Origin: DATBDN01 sp036269895
GTDB lineage: Bacteria > Actinomycetota > Thermoleophilia > Solirubrobacterales > Thermoleophilaceae
Assembly (NCBI GenBank): GCA_036269895.1
Contig: DATBDN010000113.1
Location: 1-64,000, forward strand
DNA length: 64,000 nt
Direction: 5' to 3'
Positions 24,388-31,930 of the stretch are shown one piece after another. A program made the translations under genes and the position numbers. Under the pieces are notes generated by a model. The model was not told the DNA's origin, searched no databases, and was given only the letters and a program-made list of their open reading frames with translations. The stretch's first letter is position 1; every line of letters begins with the position of its first letter.

Positions 24388-25418
24388 TGGAGATCGGCGT
24401 CTACACGTTCGGCGAGGCGACGGTCGACGGCGCCGCCGCGCGCCTGCGCGACCTGGTCGAGGAGATCGAGTTGGCCGACCAGGTCGGGCTGGACGTGTTC
24501 GGCGTGGGGGAGCACCACCGGCCTGACTTCGCGGTCTCGGCTCCCGCGATCGTGTTGGCCGCGGCCGCCGAGCGCACGGAGCGCATCCGGCTGTCCAGCG
24601 CCGTCAGCGTGATCAGCTCGGACGACCCGATTCGGGTCTTCCAGGACTTCGCCACGCTCGACCTGCTGAGCGACGGCCGCGCCGAGATCATGGCCGGGCG
24701 CGGCTCGTTCATCGAGTCGTTCCCGCTGTTCGGGTACGACCTCGACGACTACGACGAGCTCTTCGCGGAGAAGCTCGAGCTGCTGCTGGAGGCGCGCACG
24801 AACGAGATCGTCTACTGGCCGGGCACGACCCACACGCAGCGAATCGAGAACCGCGGCGTCTACCCGCGGCCGCTCCAGGATCCGCTGCCGGTGTGGATCG
24901 CCGTCGGCGGCACCCCGCAGTCGGTCGCACGCGCGGGCATCCTCGGTTTGCCGTTGGCGCTGGCGATCATCGGCGGACAGCCGGCTCGCTTTGCGCCGCT
25001 GATCGAGCTGTACCGGCGCGCCGCCACCGACGTCGGCAATCACGGCGACTCGCTGCCGGTGAGCATCAACTCACACGCGTTCGTGGCGGACACGTCGAAG
25101 AAGGCGGCCGACGTCTTCTTCCCCGGCTACGCCGAGGTGATGTCGCGCATCGGGCGCGAGCGCGGATGGCCGCCGCTGACTCGCGAGCAGTTCGAGGCGG
25201 GACGCCAGCCCGGCGGCCACCTGCTGGTGGGCAGCCCGCAGGAGGTCACCGAGAAGATCCTCGAGCAATACGAGATCTTCAAGCACGACCGCTTCCTGGC
25301 GCAGCTGAGCGTCGGGCCGATGCCGCACGCCGACCTGATGCGCGCAATCGAGTTGCTGGGCACGGAGGTGGCCCCGGCGGTACGTAAGGAGATTGGGTCG
25401 ACGCGACAGCCCGCATGA
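24387..25418 (+). CDS. LLM class flavin-dependent oxidoreductase
   Basis: A 343-residue luciferase-like monooxygenase-family protein that uses FMN or F420. Recognisable parts are GVGEHHRPDFAVSAPAIVLA near residue 45, RIRLSSAVSVISSDDPIRVFQDFATLDLLSDGRAEIMAGRGSF spread over about 68-112, and PVWIAVGGTPQSVARA near 170. The barrel is complete and the length normal. The GTG start overlaps the upstream stop by one base. The probable F420 reductase partner in the same operon favours an F420 or reduced-flavin reaction. The substrate is unknown. A 31-base hairpin follows at 25445-25475. Confidence 0.88.
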   Translation: MEIGVYTFGEATVDGAAARLRDLVEEIELADQVGLDVFGVGEHHRPDFAVSAPAIVLAAAAERTERIRLSSAVSVISSDDPIRVFQDFATLDLLSDGRAEIMAGRGSFIESFPLFGYDLDDYDELFAEKLELLLEARTNEIVYWPGTTHTQRIENRGVYPRPLQDPLPVWIAVGGTPQSVARAGILGLPLALAIIGGQPARFAPLIELYRRAATDVGNHGDSLPVSINSHAFVADTSKKAADVFFPGYAEVMSRIGRERGWPPLTREQFEAGRQPGGHLLVGSPQEVTEKILEQYEIFKHDRFLAQLSVGPMPHADLMRAIELLGTEVAPAVRKEIGSTRQPA

Positions 25419-25444
25419 CCGCGGGCAGTCGCATGACCTTCGGC

Positions 25445-25475
25445 GTAACAACAGGGGACAGTCCCCTTTTGTTAC
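25445..25475. repeat. REP-like hairpin / possible bidirectional terminator
   Basis: Arms GTAACAACAGGGGA (25445-25458) and TCCCCTTTTGTTAC (25462-25475) pair at 13 of 14 positions around CAG. The core GGGGAC-A-GTCCCC resembles the core at 33921-33935. It lies between two convergent genes, where it could stop transcription from both sides. The AT-rich ends and GC core also resemble REP elements. Confidence 0.6.
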
Positions 25476-25479
25476 AGCG

Positions 25480-26130
25480 CTACGCGCCGCAGGACCATTC
25501 GGATGAGTGCACCGCGCTCATTCCGCGCAGGGCCTGCGCGCCGATTCGGATCTGCGCGAAGGCGTTGCTCAGGGACGGGTGGCGCGGCAGCCGACCAGTG
25601 AGGACGACGACCACATGCTGACGCCGCGGAGTGGTGCGGCGGCGGACCTTGCGGCCATCCGAGTAATGAGTGACGCGCGCGTCGTGTACGCGCCGGCTCT
25701 TGGTGCGGACGAGCTTGATCTTGTGCGACTTGATCGTGCTCATGCCGCGGTAGAACGTGCCCGCTGAGAACTGCAGGACGCCCGAGTACTGCCCATTGGT
25801 CGCCCACCAGTGGTAGCGCGACTCGCAGCCGACGCGGCGTGCAAGGCTCGCGGCCGAGACGTTCCAGCGGCGCGCCTCGTTGCGAATGATCTCGTGCACC
25901 TGGCCCGGCGTGGGGTGGGCCCACGGGCGGAAATTGCGGTGCACGACCTTCTTGCGTGGTGCCTTCCAGCTATCGACCTTCACGACCGACGCGGTCGCGG
26001 TCGGGGCGCCGGAAGCCTTCGCATCATCGGCCTGCGCGCGTGGCGCGACCGCGAAGGCAAGGGCGATTACAACCGCCACGAGGGCGGCCAAGGCAGGTAT
26101 CAGTGCTGCGTGTCTTCGTCGAATTTCCAT
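25480..26130 (-). CDS. Secreted lytic transglycosylase-like cell wall enzyme
   Basis: A 216-residue secreted protein: signal peptide RHAALIPALAALVAVVIALAFAVAPRAQA (about 6-34) with A-Q-A at the cleavage region. A low-complexity linker precedes an SLT-type lysozyme-fold domain at about 75-130. This domain contains RRVGCESRYHWWATNGQYSGVLQFSAGTF, with the catalytic-type Glu in CESRY and the GQYSGVLQF motif. The C-terminal part is basic and of unknown role. It should cleave peptidoglycan outside the cell. The ribosome site GACAGGAGG can be masked by an upstream anti-SD (see leader 26131-26290). Confidence 0.75.
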   Translation of the reverse strand: MEIRRRHAALIPALAALVAVVIALAFAVAPRAQADDAKASGAPTATASVVKVDSWKAPRKKVVHRNFRPWAHPTPGQVHEIIRNEARRWNVSAASLARRVGCESRYHWWATNGQYSGVLQFSAGTFYRGMSTIKSHKIKLVRTKSRRVHDARVTHYSDGRKVRRRTTPRRQHVVVVLTGRLPRHPSLSNAFAQIRIGAQALRGMSAVHSSEWSCGA

Positions 26131-26290
26131 GTCGAACCTCCTGTCGGTGGGCGCGCACGAACGACCGGACAGGAGGTCCGGCGACTACAGGCACACACCC
26201 GATGGGTGTTTCGCACGCGCGCAAATGCGCGTGCAGGGAGGAATCCGAGGGCGTCAATGGAGGGGCCCTCCAGTTCTCCCGCAAGCCTTA
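26131..26290 (-). promoter_or_regulatory. Structured 5' leader with anti-Shine-Dalgarno, riboswitch-like
   Basis: The minus-strand leader holds several hairpins. On the plus strand these are GCACGCGC..GCGCGTGC (about 26213-26234), ACACCC..GGGTGT (about 26195-26210) and CCGGAC-AGGAG-GTCCGG (26165-26181). In the transcript, ACCTCCTGTC (from 26177-26168) is exactly complementary to the ribosome site GACAGGAGGT (26145-26136). The leader could therefore switch between a local hairpin and a form that hides the ribosome site. I do not recognise a known riboswitch class; the gene type recalls c-di-AMP-controlled cell wall enzymes, but conserved ydaO bases are not seen. Confidence 0.5.
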
Positions 26291-26317
26291 GGTGAGCAGG
26301 CGGATTGAGAACCCTAT

Positions 26318-26614
26318 GTGCGGCCTGTCACATTGCAAGACTTCGCCCAGGTGAGGGACCTGGTCCTGAAACGTGTCCGATCGGTGCCGCCGGGGCACGT
26401 GACTACCTACGGAGATCTGTGGCCGGGTGCGCCACGGGCGGCGGGCGCGGTTCTCGCCGGGTGCGACGATCCACGCGTACCGTGGCAGCGGATCGTCAGG
26501 GCCGACGGCTCACTGCCCAAGGGCGACCGTCAGCGCGAGTTGCTCGAGGCCGAAGGAGTGCCATTCCGCGGCCAGCGCGTCGACATGCGCGCGGCGTGGA
26601 TGCCGGTCACGTAG
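26318..26614 (+). CDS. Alkyltransferase-like (ATL) DNA-binding protein
   Basis: A 98-residue protein matching the C-terminal DNA-binding domain of O6-alkylguanine transferases (MGMT/Ogt): VTLQDFAQVRDLVLKRVRSVPPGHVTTYGDL near the start, then RAAGAVLAGC. The active site PCHRV of true transferases is replaced by VPWQRIV, so the acceptor Cys is Trp (residue about 57). That is the hallmark of ATL proteins, which bind alkylated guanine and hand it to nucleotide excision repair. The GTG start at 26318 is the only suitable one near the conserved N-terminus. It overlaps the end of the convergent MDR gene by 8 bp. Confidence 0.85.
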   Translation: MRPVTLQDFAQVRDLVLKRVRSVPPGHVTTYGDLWPGAPRAAGAVLAGCDDPRVPWQRIVRADGSLPKGDRQRELLEAEGVPFRGQRVDMRAAWMPVT

Positions 26615-27614
26615 CGGCTATTTCGAGGACCAGCTTGCCGGTGTTCTCGCCGCGGAACAGCTTCATCAAGGTCGGCTGGAAGTCCTCGATCGACCCCGCG
26701 ACGATCTCTTCCCTCGTCTTCAGCTTCCCCTCCGCCCGCCATTGCGCCATCTCGCGCAACGCGTCGCCGTACTGCTTCACGTAGTCGAAGACGAGGAAGC
26801 CCTGCATGCGCGCGCGACGCACCAGCAGCATCATGTAGTTGCGCGGGCCCTGCATTCCGCCCTCGGCGTTGTACTGGGAGATCGCGCCGCAGATGACCAC
26901 ACGCGCTCCCCAGGCAAGATTCGCCAGCGCCGCGTCGAGGATGTCGCCGCCGACGTTGTCGAAGTAGACGTTGATCCCGTCCGGGCAGAGCTCGTGCAGG
27001 CGGCGCCCGACCTTCTCGCTCTTGTAGTCGATCGCGGCATCGAAGCCGAGGTCGTCCACCAGCCACTGGCACTTCTCGGGTCCGCCGGCGATGCCGACGA
27101 CAAGCCCGGCGCCCTTCGCCTTCGCGACCTGGCCCCCCACCGAACCGACAGCGCCGGCCGCGCCGGAGATGACGACCGTGTCGCCCTCGCGCAGGTCACC
27201 CACCTCCGTCAAGCCGAAGTAGCCCGTCAGCCCCGGCATGCCCAGGCCGCCGAGAAACGTCGCAAGCGGAGCCATGTCCGTGTCGACCTTGGTAAGGGCC
27301 TTGTCGACCACGACTGCCTGTTCCTGCACGCCAAGGGTGCCGACGACGTGATCGCCCGCACCGAAGCGGTCGCTGTTCGACTCCACCACGACGCCGCTGG
27401 TGCCCGCGCGCATCACGTCGCCGAGGCCGACCGGCGGGAGGTAGGACGGCGCGTCGCTCATCCAGCCGCGCATCGCGGGATCCAGCGAGATCTGAAGCAC
27501 CTTGACAAGCACTTCGTCGTCGCCGGGCGCCGGCGTGTCCTCCTCGGTGATCTCGAAGTCGTCAGGAGTCGGTTCGCCAACTGGGCGCTTCGCCAGGCGT
27601 AGTTGTCTGTTCAC
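26607..27614 (-). CDS. NADP-dependent MDR oxidoreductase (prostaglandin/leukotriene reductase-like)
   Basis: A 335-residue zinc-independent medium-chain reductase that probably reduces alpha,beta-unsaturated carbonyl compounds. Typical parts are LDPAMRGWMSDAPSYLPPV (about 45-63), MPGLTGYFGLTEVGDLREGDTVVISGAAGAVGS (about 120-155) and the late YDVFDYVKQY-type region (FLVFDYVKQYGDALREMAQW). The GTG at 27614 opens the family N-terminus NRQLRLAKRPVGEPTPDDFE. An open frame extends far upstream of it, but that part is antisense to the glycosyltransferase and does not look like protein. It diverges from the glycosyltransferase gene with only 18 bp between the starts. Confidence 0.88.
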   Translation of the reverse strand: MNRQLRLAKRPVGEPTPDDFEITEEDTPAPGDDEVLVKVLQISLDPAMRGWMSDAPSYLPPVGLGDVMRAGTSGVVVESNSDRFGAGDHVVGTLGVQEQAVVVDKALTKVDTDMAPLATFLGGLGMPGLTGYFGLTEVGDLREGDTVVISGAAGAVGSVGGQVAKAKGAGLVVGIAGGPEKCQWLVDDLGFDAAIDYKSEKVGRRLHELCPDGINVYFDNVGGDILDAALANLAWGARVVICGAISQYNAEGGMQGPRNYMMLLVRRARMQGFLVFDYVKQYGDALREMAQWRAEGKLKTREEIVAGSIEDFQPTLMKLFRGENTGKLVLEIAAT

Positions 27615-27632
27615 ACGCCATAGGATCGCGCA

Positions 27633-28907
27633 GTGGCGAGCATCGCGTTCTTTCCAGAGGGGGCGTTCGGCCCCACGAACAACTGCATCGGGATCGGCGA
27701 CGTGCTGCGCCGGCGCGGGCACGACGTCGTATTCATAGTCGAGGAGTCGTTCGCCGGCAATCTCGAGGCGAAGGGATTCGAGGAGCGCCTGATGCGGCTT
27801 GGTCCGCCGCCGGAGGAGCCGGAGGTGCCCGGGCAGTTCTGGAAGGACTACATCCGCGAGACGGCGCCCGTCTTCCGGAAGCCGACGGTCGAGCAGATCG
27901 AGGGCTTCATCGCGCCCACCTTCGAGGCGCTCGTCGACGGCGCGCGCTACGTCGACAGCCGGCTCGTGGAGATCATCGGCGACCTCGAACCGGACGTGAT
28001 CGTCGAGGACAACGTCGTCGCATTCCCGGCGCTGCCCGCGTCCGGCCGGCCGTGGGTGCGGATCACCTCCTGCAATCCGACCGAGATCAAGGACCCCGCG
28101 GTGCCTCCGCCGTTCTCCGGCTACGCGTTCGGCGACCGCAGCGGCTGGGACGAGTACTGGGCGGAGTACCGCCGCGCGCTCGGTGGCCTGCAGTCGCGCT
28201 TCGACGCGTTCTGTCGCGAGCGTGGGGCGCCGGCGCTGCCCGGGCTCGAGTTCATCCACGAGTCGCGGTGGCTGAATCTCTACCTCTATCCCGCCGAGGT
28301 CGACTACCCGCGCGAGAAGGCGCTCGGCGATCGCTGGCACAACCTGGAGACGAGCGTGCGGGCGACGGATGAGCCGTGGCAGCCGCCACAGGGCTTTTCG
28401 GCCGGGGACGGGAGGCTCGTCTACCTGAGCCTCGGCTCGCTCGGCTCGGCAGACGTCGAGCTGATGCAGCGGCTGATCGACACTCTGGCCGAGAGCGACT
28501 ACCGCGTGATCGTGTCGATGGGCCCGCAGCACGATCAGCTGCGGCTGGGCGAGAACATGGTCGGCCAGGAGTTCCTGCCGCAGACGACGATCCTGCCGCA
28601 GGTCGACCTGGTGGTCACCCACGGTGGCAACAACACGGTTACCGAGTGCTTCTGGGCGGGCAAGCCGATGGTCCTGCTGCCCCTGTTCTGGGACCAGTAC
28701 GACAATGCGCAGCGCGTGCACGAGACGGGCTTCGGCATCCGCCTGGACACGTACGGCCACGAGCCGCAAGAGCTGACCGGCGCCATCGACCGGCTGCTGG
28801 GCGACGACCGCCTGCCGGCGCATCTAACGGCTGCTTCCGAACGGTTGAGGGCCCGCCCTGGCACCGAGATGGCCGCAGACCTGATCGAGCGGATTGCGAC
28901 GAGCTAA
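27633..28907 (+). CDS. MGT/UGT-like GT1 family glycosyltransferase
   Basis: A 424-residue GT-B fold enzyme that should transfer a sugar from a nucleotide donor to a small lipophilic acceptor. The N-terminal half starts SIAFFPEGAFGPTNNCIGIGDVL. The C-terminal donor-binding half has VYLSLGSLGSADVELMQRLI (about 265-284), VTHGGNNTVTECFWAGKPMV (about 328-347) and LPLFWDQYDNAQRV, all diagnostic of the UGT/MGT family. The GTG start lies only 18 bp from the divergent reductase start. TAGGAT 7 bases upstream could be a -10 box for a leaderless mRNA. The acceptor is unknown; terpenoids, phenolics or polyketides are usual in the family. Confidence 0.88.
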   Translation: MASIAFFPEGAFGPTNNCIGIGDVLRRRGHDVVFIVEESFAGNLEAKGFEERLMRLGPPPEEPEVPGQFWKDYIRETAPVFRKPTVEQIEGFIAPTFEALVDGARYVDSRLVEIIGDLEPDVIVEDNVVAFPALPASGRPWVRITSCNPTEIKDPAVPPPFSGYAFGDRSGWDEYWAEYRRALGGLQSRFDAFCRERGAPALPGLEFIHESRWLNLYLYPAEVDYPREKALGDRWHNLETSVRATDEPWQPPQGFSAGDGRLVYLSLGSLGSADVELMQRLIDTLAESDYRVIVSMGPQHDQLRLGENMVGQEFLPQTTILPQVDLVVTHGGNNTVTECFWAGKPMVLLPLFWDQYDNAQRVHETGFGIRLDTYGHEPQELTGAIDRLLGDDRLPAHLTAASERLRARPGTEMAADLIERIATS

Positions 28908-28959
28908 GGCAGACGTGGCCTTACGCCGACGTAATTGGTAAGTGCTGCACTGTCGGTTC

Positions 28960-30042
28960 ATGCCCGCCGTCCGCATGTCACTGGTCGCTGCGCTGCTGCT
29001 GCTGGCCGGCGCCTTGCCGGCAACTGCCGTGGCGAGGCCGGTGGCACAGCCGCTGGTGGACGCAAAGCCGCTCGGGGGCTACTTCAAGGACCGGGTCACG
29101 TCGAGCAACGCACCTGTAGCCCGCGCCGCCATAGCCGGTACCTGGCACAGCTACACGGCCGCCACCGACGGGACCCAGGTCGTCGGTGCGATCTCGAACC
29201 GCTACGGCACCGAGGTGACCGACAGTGTGGTCCAGAGCTACGTCGACTTCCTCGACTCGCTTGACCACGGCCCCGAGCTCGCGCAGCTCAGGATCTACGT
29301 TGCGCCGCCGGACGAGGTGCTGAGCGCGTGCGGCGGCCAGGACGGGACGCTCGCCTGTTACGACTCGAGCTCAAAGATCATGGTCGTTCCGGGCGAGCAG
29401 GTCGACCCGGGATCGTCCGGGGTCACCACGTCGTACGTAGTCGCGCACGAGTACGGGCACCACATCGCCGCGTCCAGGTCGAACGCGCCGTTCAACGCGT
29501 TCCGCTTCGGCCCGAAGTACTGGTCCTCCTACGAGCTCGTCTGCGATCGCGCTGTGAGCGGCCTGCTGGCCCCGGGCGACGAGCAGCAGTTCTACCTGTC
29601 GAATCCGGGCGAGGGCTGGGCCGAGACCTACGCGCAACTCAAGTACCCCGACGTGGAGTGGCAGTTCAACCCGTTGATGAAGCCGGACGCGGGCGCGTTC
29701 GCTGCGGCGCGTCAGGATGTGCTGAACCCGTGGGAGGCGAACGTGACCAAGGTTTTCAAGGGCACGTTCGGCAAGCGCGGCTCGAACCTGCGGCGCTACC
29801 GCTTCGACCTGACGCTCGACGGGACCCTGCGGGTGCGTCTCTACGGGCCGAAGAAGTCGAACTACAACATGTCGATCAGGTCCAATGGCCGCTACCAGGG
29901 CAGGACGACGAAACCCGGCAGCCGCGACACCGTCGCCTATGAGGCGGCCTGCCGCCTGGACCCGACCGAGCACGTGACGATCACGGTCAAGCGCGCCTCT
30001 GGGCGCGGCCCGTTCAGGGTGCGCCTGAGCTACGCCGGCTAG
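28960..30042 (+). CDS. Secreted zincin-like metalloprotease
   Basis: A 360-residue exported protein with signal peptide MSLVAALLLLAGALPATAVA (about 6-25). A zinc motif HEYGHH is at 163-168 in SYVVAHEYGHHIAASRSN, and GEGWAETYAQLKYP near 222 provides a plausible third ligand Glu as in gluzincins. The C-terminal 100 residues (YRFDLTLDGTLRVRLYG, ending VRLSYAG) look like a pre-peptidase C-terminal beta-sandwich. The function is therefore probably extracellular proteolysis; the specificity is unknown. Start: ATG 28960; ATG 28975 is also possible and would keep the signal peptide. Its last 4 bases overlap the convergent gene. Confidence 0.78.
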   Translation: MPAVRMSLVAALLLLAGALPATAVARPVAQPLVDAKPLGGYFKDRVTSSNAPVARAAIAGTWHSYTAATDGTQVVGAISNRYGTEVTDSVVQSYVDFLDSLDHGPELAQLRIYVAPPDEVLSACGGQDGTLACYDSSSKIMVVPGEQVDPGSSGVTTSYVVAHEYGHHIAASRSNAPFNAFRFGPKYWSSYELVCDRAVSGLLAPGDEQQFYLSNPGEGWAETYAQLKYPDVEWQFNPLMKPDAGAFAAARQDVLNPWEANVTKVFKGTFGKRGSNLRRYRFDLTLDGTLRVRLYGPKKSNYNMSIRSNGRYQGRTTKPGSRDTVAYEAACRLDPTEHVTITVKRASGRGPFRVRLSYAG

Positions 30043-31466
30043 CGCCGGCCGAGCACCGGGATTTCGCGCTTGCGTGATGCCGTGCCGGCTGAGCGCAGCG
30101 TCGACGCCTTCGCTGCCACCGGCGTCATCGCGAGCAGGGCCTGCCAGGTGGCTGCGTCGGTGCTGCCGGTCACGGGGAAGCCGCGCTGCGCCTGGAAGTT
30201 CCTGAGCGCCGTATCGGTGGCGGTGTCGAACGTCCCTGTCACCGGCGTCGTCGGGTCTGCTGCGGCCAGGTGCTCCTGCATCCAGAGCGTCTCGTCGCCC
30301 TTGCTGCCCAGCTTCAGCAGCGGCCAGTCCTGGCTCGGCTGGTAGCCGGTGAGCGGCTGGATCTGCGCGCCGACGGCCTGCCAGCCCCGATCCGTGGATG
30401 CCTGCCAGCTCCACCACGACAGCCCGCTCGAGCCGTATACGGCTGCGAGCTGGCGGAAGCGCGTCATGTCCGCCGGTGGCGGGTCGTTGTAGCTCTGCCC
30501 GAGCGGGAAGATCGGCTTGCCGTAGATCTTGTTGTGGACATAGGTGTGCTGCATAGCCGTGTCGACGGTCGTGCCGATGTCCTTCCAGTAGACCTGCGGC
30601 AGGTTGAAGCCGACGCCGTTCGAGAAGAAGACGGAGTAGGGGAGGCTCGGGTGGTAGTCGACGTACGGGAACGACGTCAGACCGATCGGGAAGCCGGGAG
30701 GCAGCTGTGAGGTCAGCCGTGCCATGTAGGTCTTGGCCTGCTGGTACTTGCCCTCGTAGTCGGACTCCGCGTCGACGACCAGGCACTGCGCGCCGCTCTG
30801 GACTGCCTGGGCGCCGACGTCGGCTTCGTTCGTCGGCACCTTGCCGTACACGAACTGCCACGCGCAGACATTCAGCCCGCGCTGCTTCAGACCGCCGACG
30901 ATCAGGGGCGAAAACTGTGACCAGTAGGTGGCGCCGTCGCCGGACTTGATGAAAACCGTCTTGACGCCTGCCGCGTTGGCGCGGGCGGCGATCGCGTCGA
31001 GATCGCCGTTGTCGGACTTGTCGAGGTACCAGATCCACATGCCGTTGCCGTCGAAGACCGTGCCGCTCGGCGTCGGCCCGGCCACCGGCGGTGGAATCTT
31101 CACGACATGCATCGGGCCGTAAGCGTTCGAGCGCCGGCCGGAGTGGTCGACGACGCGAATACGCCCGGAGCCTGCGGCAGGTGGGACGACCACGACCAGA
31201 CCGACGTGGCTCTTCCGCAGCTTCGAGGTGATGACCTTCTTGCGGTTCGACCTGCGCGGGAAGTTGACCAGGTGTCCGCGGGCGAGACCGGTGCCGGTCA
31301 GAATCAGCTTGCCGCCGGGTGACACATAGCGCGGCTTGCCGGGTGCGCAGTGCTCCGCCGGTACGCACTTGGCGGACGCGATCCGCAGCTTCGTCGCTGC
31401 GGTTGCGGAGGCCGCCGCGGCAAGCGCGGCTAGGACGGCGATGGCTGCGCTGGCAAGACGCGGCAC
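30039..31466 (-). CDS. Secreted protein with IPT-like, glycoside-hydrolase-like and peptidoglycan-binding domains
   Basis: A 475-residue exported protein. The signal peptide LASAAIAVLAALAAAASATAA (4-24) is followed by a beta-rich IPT/TIG-like domain (about 28-125). A TIM-barrel-like domain spans about 135-370, with MWIWYLDKSDNGDLDAIAARANAAGVKTVFIK, CLVVDAESDYEGKYQQA and SGLSWWSWQAS, a DUF1906/GH25-like layout with acidic barrel residues. A PG_binding_1 domain spans about 395-455 (LKLGSKGDETLWMQEHL through GSTDAATWQALL). It should attach to the cell wall and may hydrolyse glycan; the catalytic residues are not certain. It stands alone, convergent with the zincin gene. Confidence 0.7.
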   Translation of the reverse strand: MPRLASAAIAVLAALAAAASATAATKLRIASAKCVPAEHCAPGKPRYVSPGGKLILTGTGLARGHLVNFPRRSNRKKVITSKLRKSHVGLVVVVPPAAGSGRIRVVDHSGRRSNAYGPMHVVKIPPPVAGPTPSGTVFDGNGMWIWYLDKSDNGDLDAIAARANAAGVKTVFIKSGDGATYWSQFSPLIVGGLKQRGLNVCAWQFVYGKVPTNEADVGAQAVQSGAQCLVVDAESDYEGKYQQAKTYMARLTSQLPPGFPIGLTSFPYVDYHPSLPYSVFFSNGVGFNLPQVYWKDIGTTVDTAMQHTYVHNKIYGKPIFPLGQSYNDPPPADMTRFRQLAAVYGSSGLSWWSWQASTDRGWQAVGAQIQPLTGYQPSQDWPLLKLGSKGDETLWMQEHLAAADPTTPVTGTFDTATDTALRNFQAQRGFPVTGSTDAATWQALLAMTPVAAKASTLRSAGTASRKREIPVLGRR

Positions 31467-31540
31467 CGGGCCACCTTAGCCACCGCGTCCTGGCGAATCC
31501 GTCGCCGCGCAGAGCCGCCCCGCGCTCGTCCGCCACGGTG

Positions 31541-31930
31541 TCAGAAGTCTCGGCGGCCCTCGAGGTGCGCAGCTGTCTCCGGCCGCGTGAGCTCGTAAAT
31601 GGCCAGCCGATGGCCGCCGGCAGCCTCGATCTCGCGAACCGGGCCGTGCGGGATCCCGAACTCCTCGCTCAGCTCGGCGCCCGCCGCGCGCAGCTCAGCG
31701 GTCGCCGCCTCCAGCGAGTCCACGCGGAACACGAGCACCGGCCGCTCGCCGTCGAGATGACCGGCCAGCAGGATCCCGGGCCCTGCCGCCTGCCGCAGCA
31801 TTGCTACGCGCGTGCCGAACGCCTCGATCGTGAACACCACGTCGGCACCGAGCACTGTTTCGAACCACTCGAGCTCCGCCGCCGGGTCGGCGCTCGGCAT
31901 GTACAGGAAGTCGAGGCTCTCGAACTTCAC
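31541..31930 (-). CDS. VOC family protein (glyoxalase-like)
   Basis: A 129-residue vicinal-oxygen-chelate fold protein. The halves open with ESLDFLYMPSADPAAELEWFETVLG and include GTRVAMLRQAAGPGILLAGHLDGERPVLVFRV and GPVREIEAAGGHRLAIYEL. Metal ligands are not clear: the expected first His/Gln position reads Leu/Phe, so it may not be a glyoxalase I. The GTG start overlaps the aminotransferase stop (GTGA), making a two-gene operon. The substrate is unknown. Confidence 0.75.
   Translation of the reverse strand: MKFESLDFLYMPSADPAAELEWFETVLGADVVFTIEAFGTRVAMLRQAAGPGILLAGHLDGERPVLVFRVDSLEAATAELRAAGAELSEEFGIPHGPVREIEAAGGHRLAIYELTRPETAAHLEGRRDF

Noticed and set aside
26131..26290. Known ydaO (c-di-AMP) riboswitch in the leader of the lytic enzyme
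   Set aside because: The gene type fits, but the conserved bases of that class (GGGGAACC-, GGGGUGAA- and CCGAAUCC-like blocks) are not present in order. I keep only the SD/anti-SD observation.
29371..31536. Open frame of about 720 codons on the minus strand across the zincin and peptidoglycan-binding genes
   Set aside because: It is antisense to the zincin gene and out of frame with the other gene, and it shows only biased composition, while the genes it covers have clear motifs.
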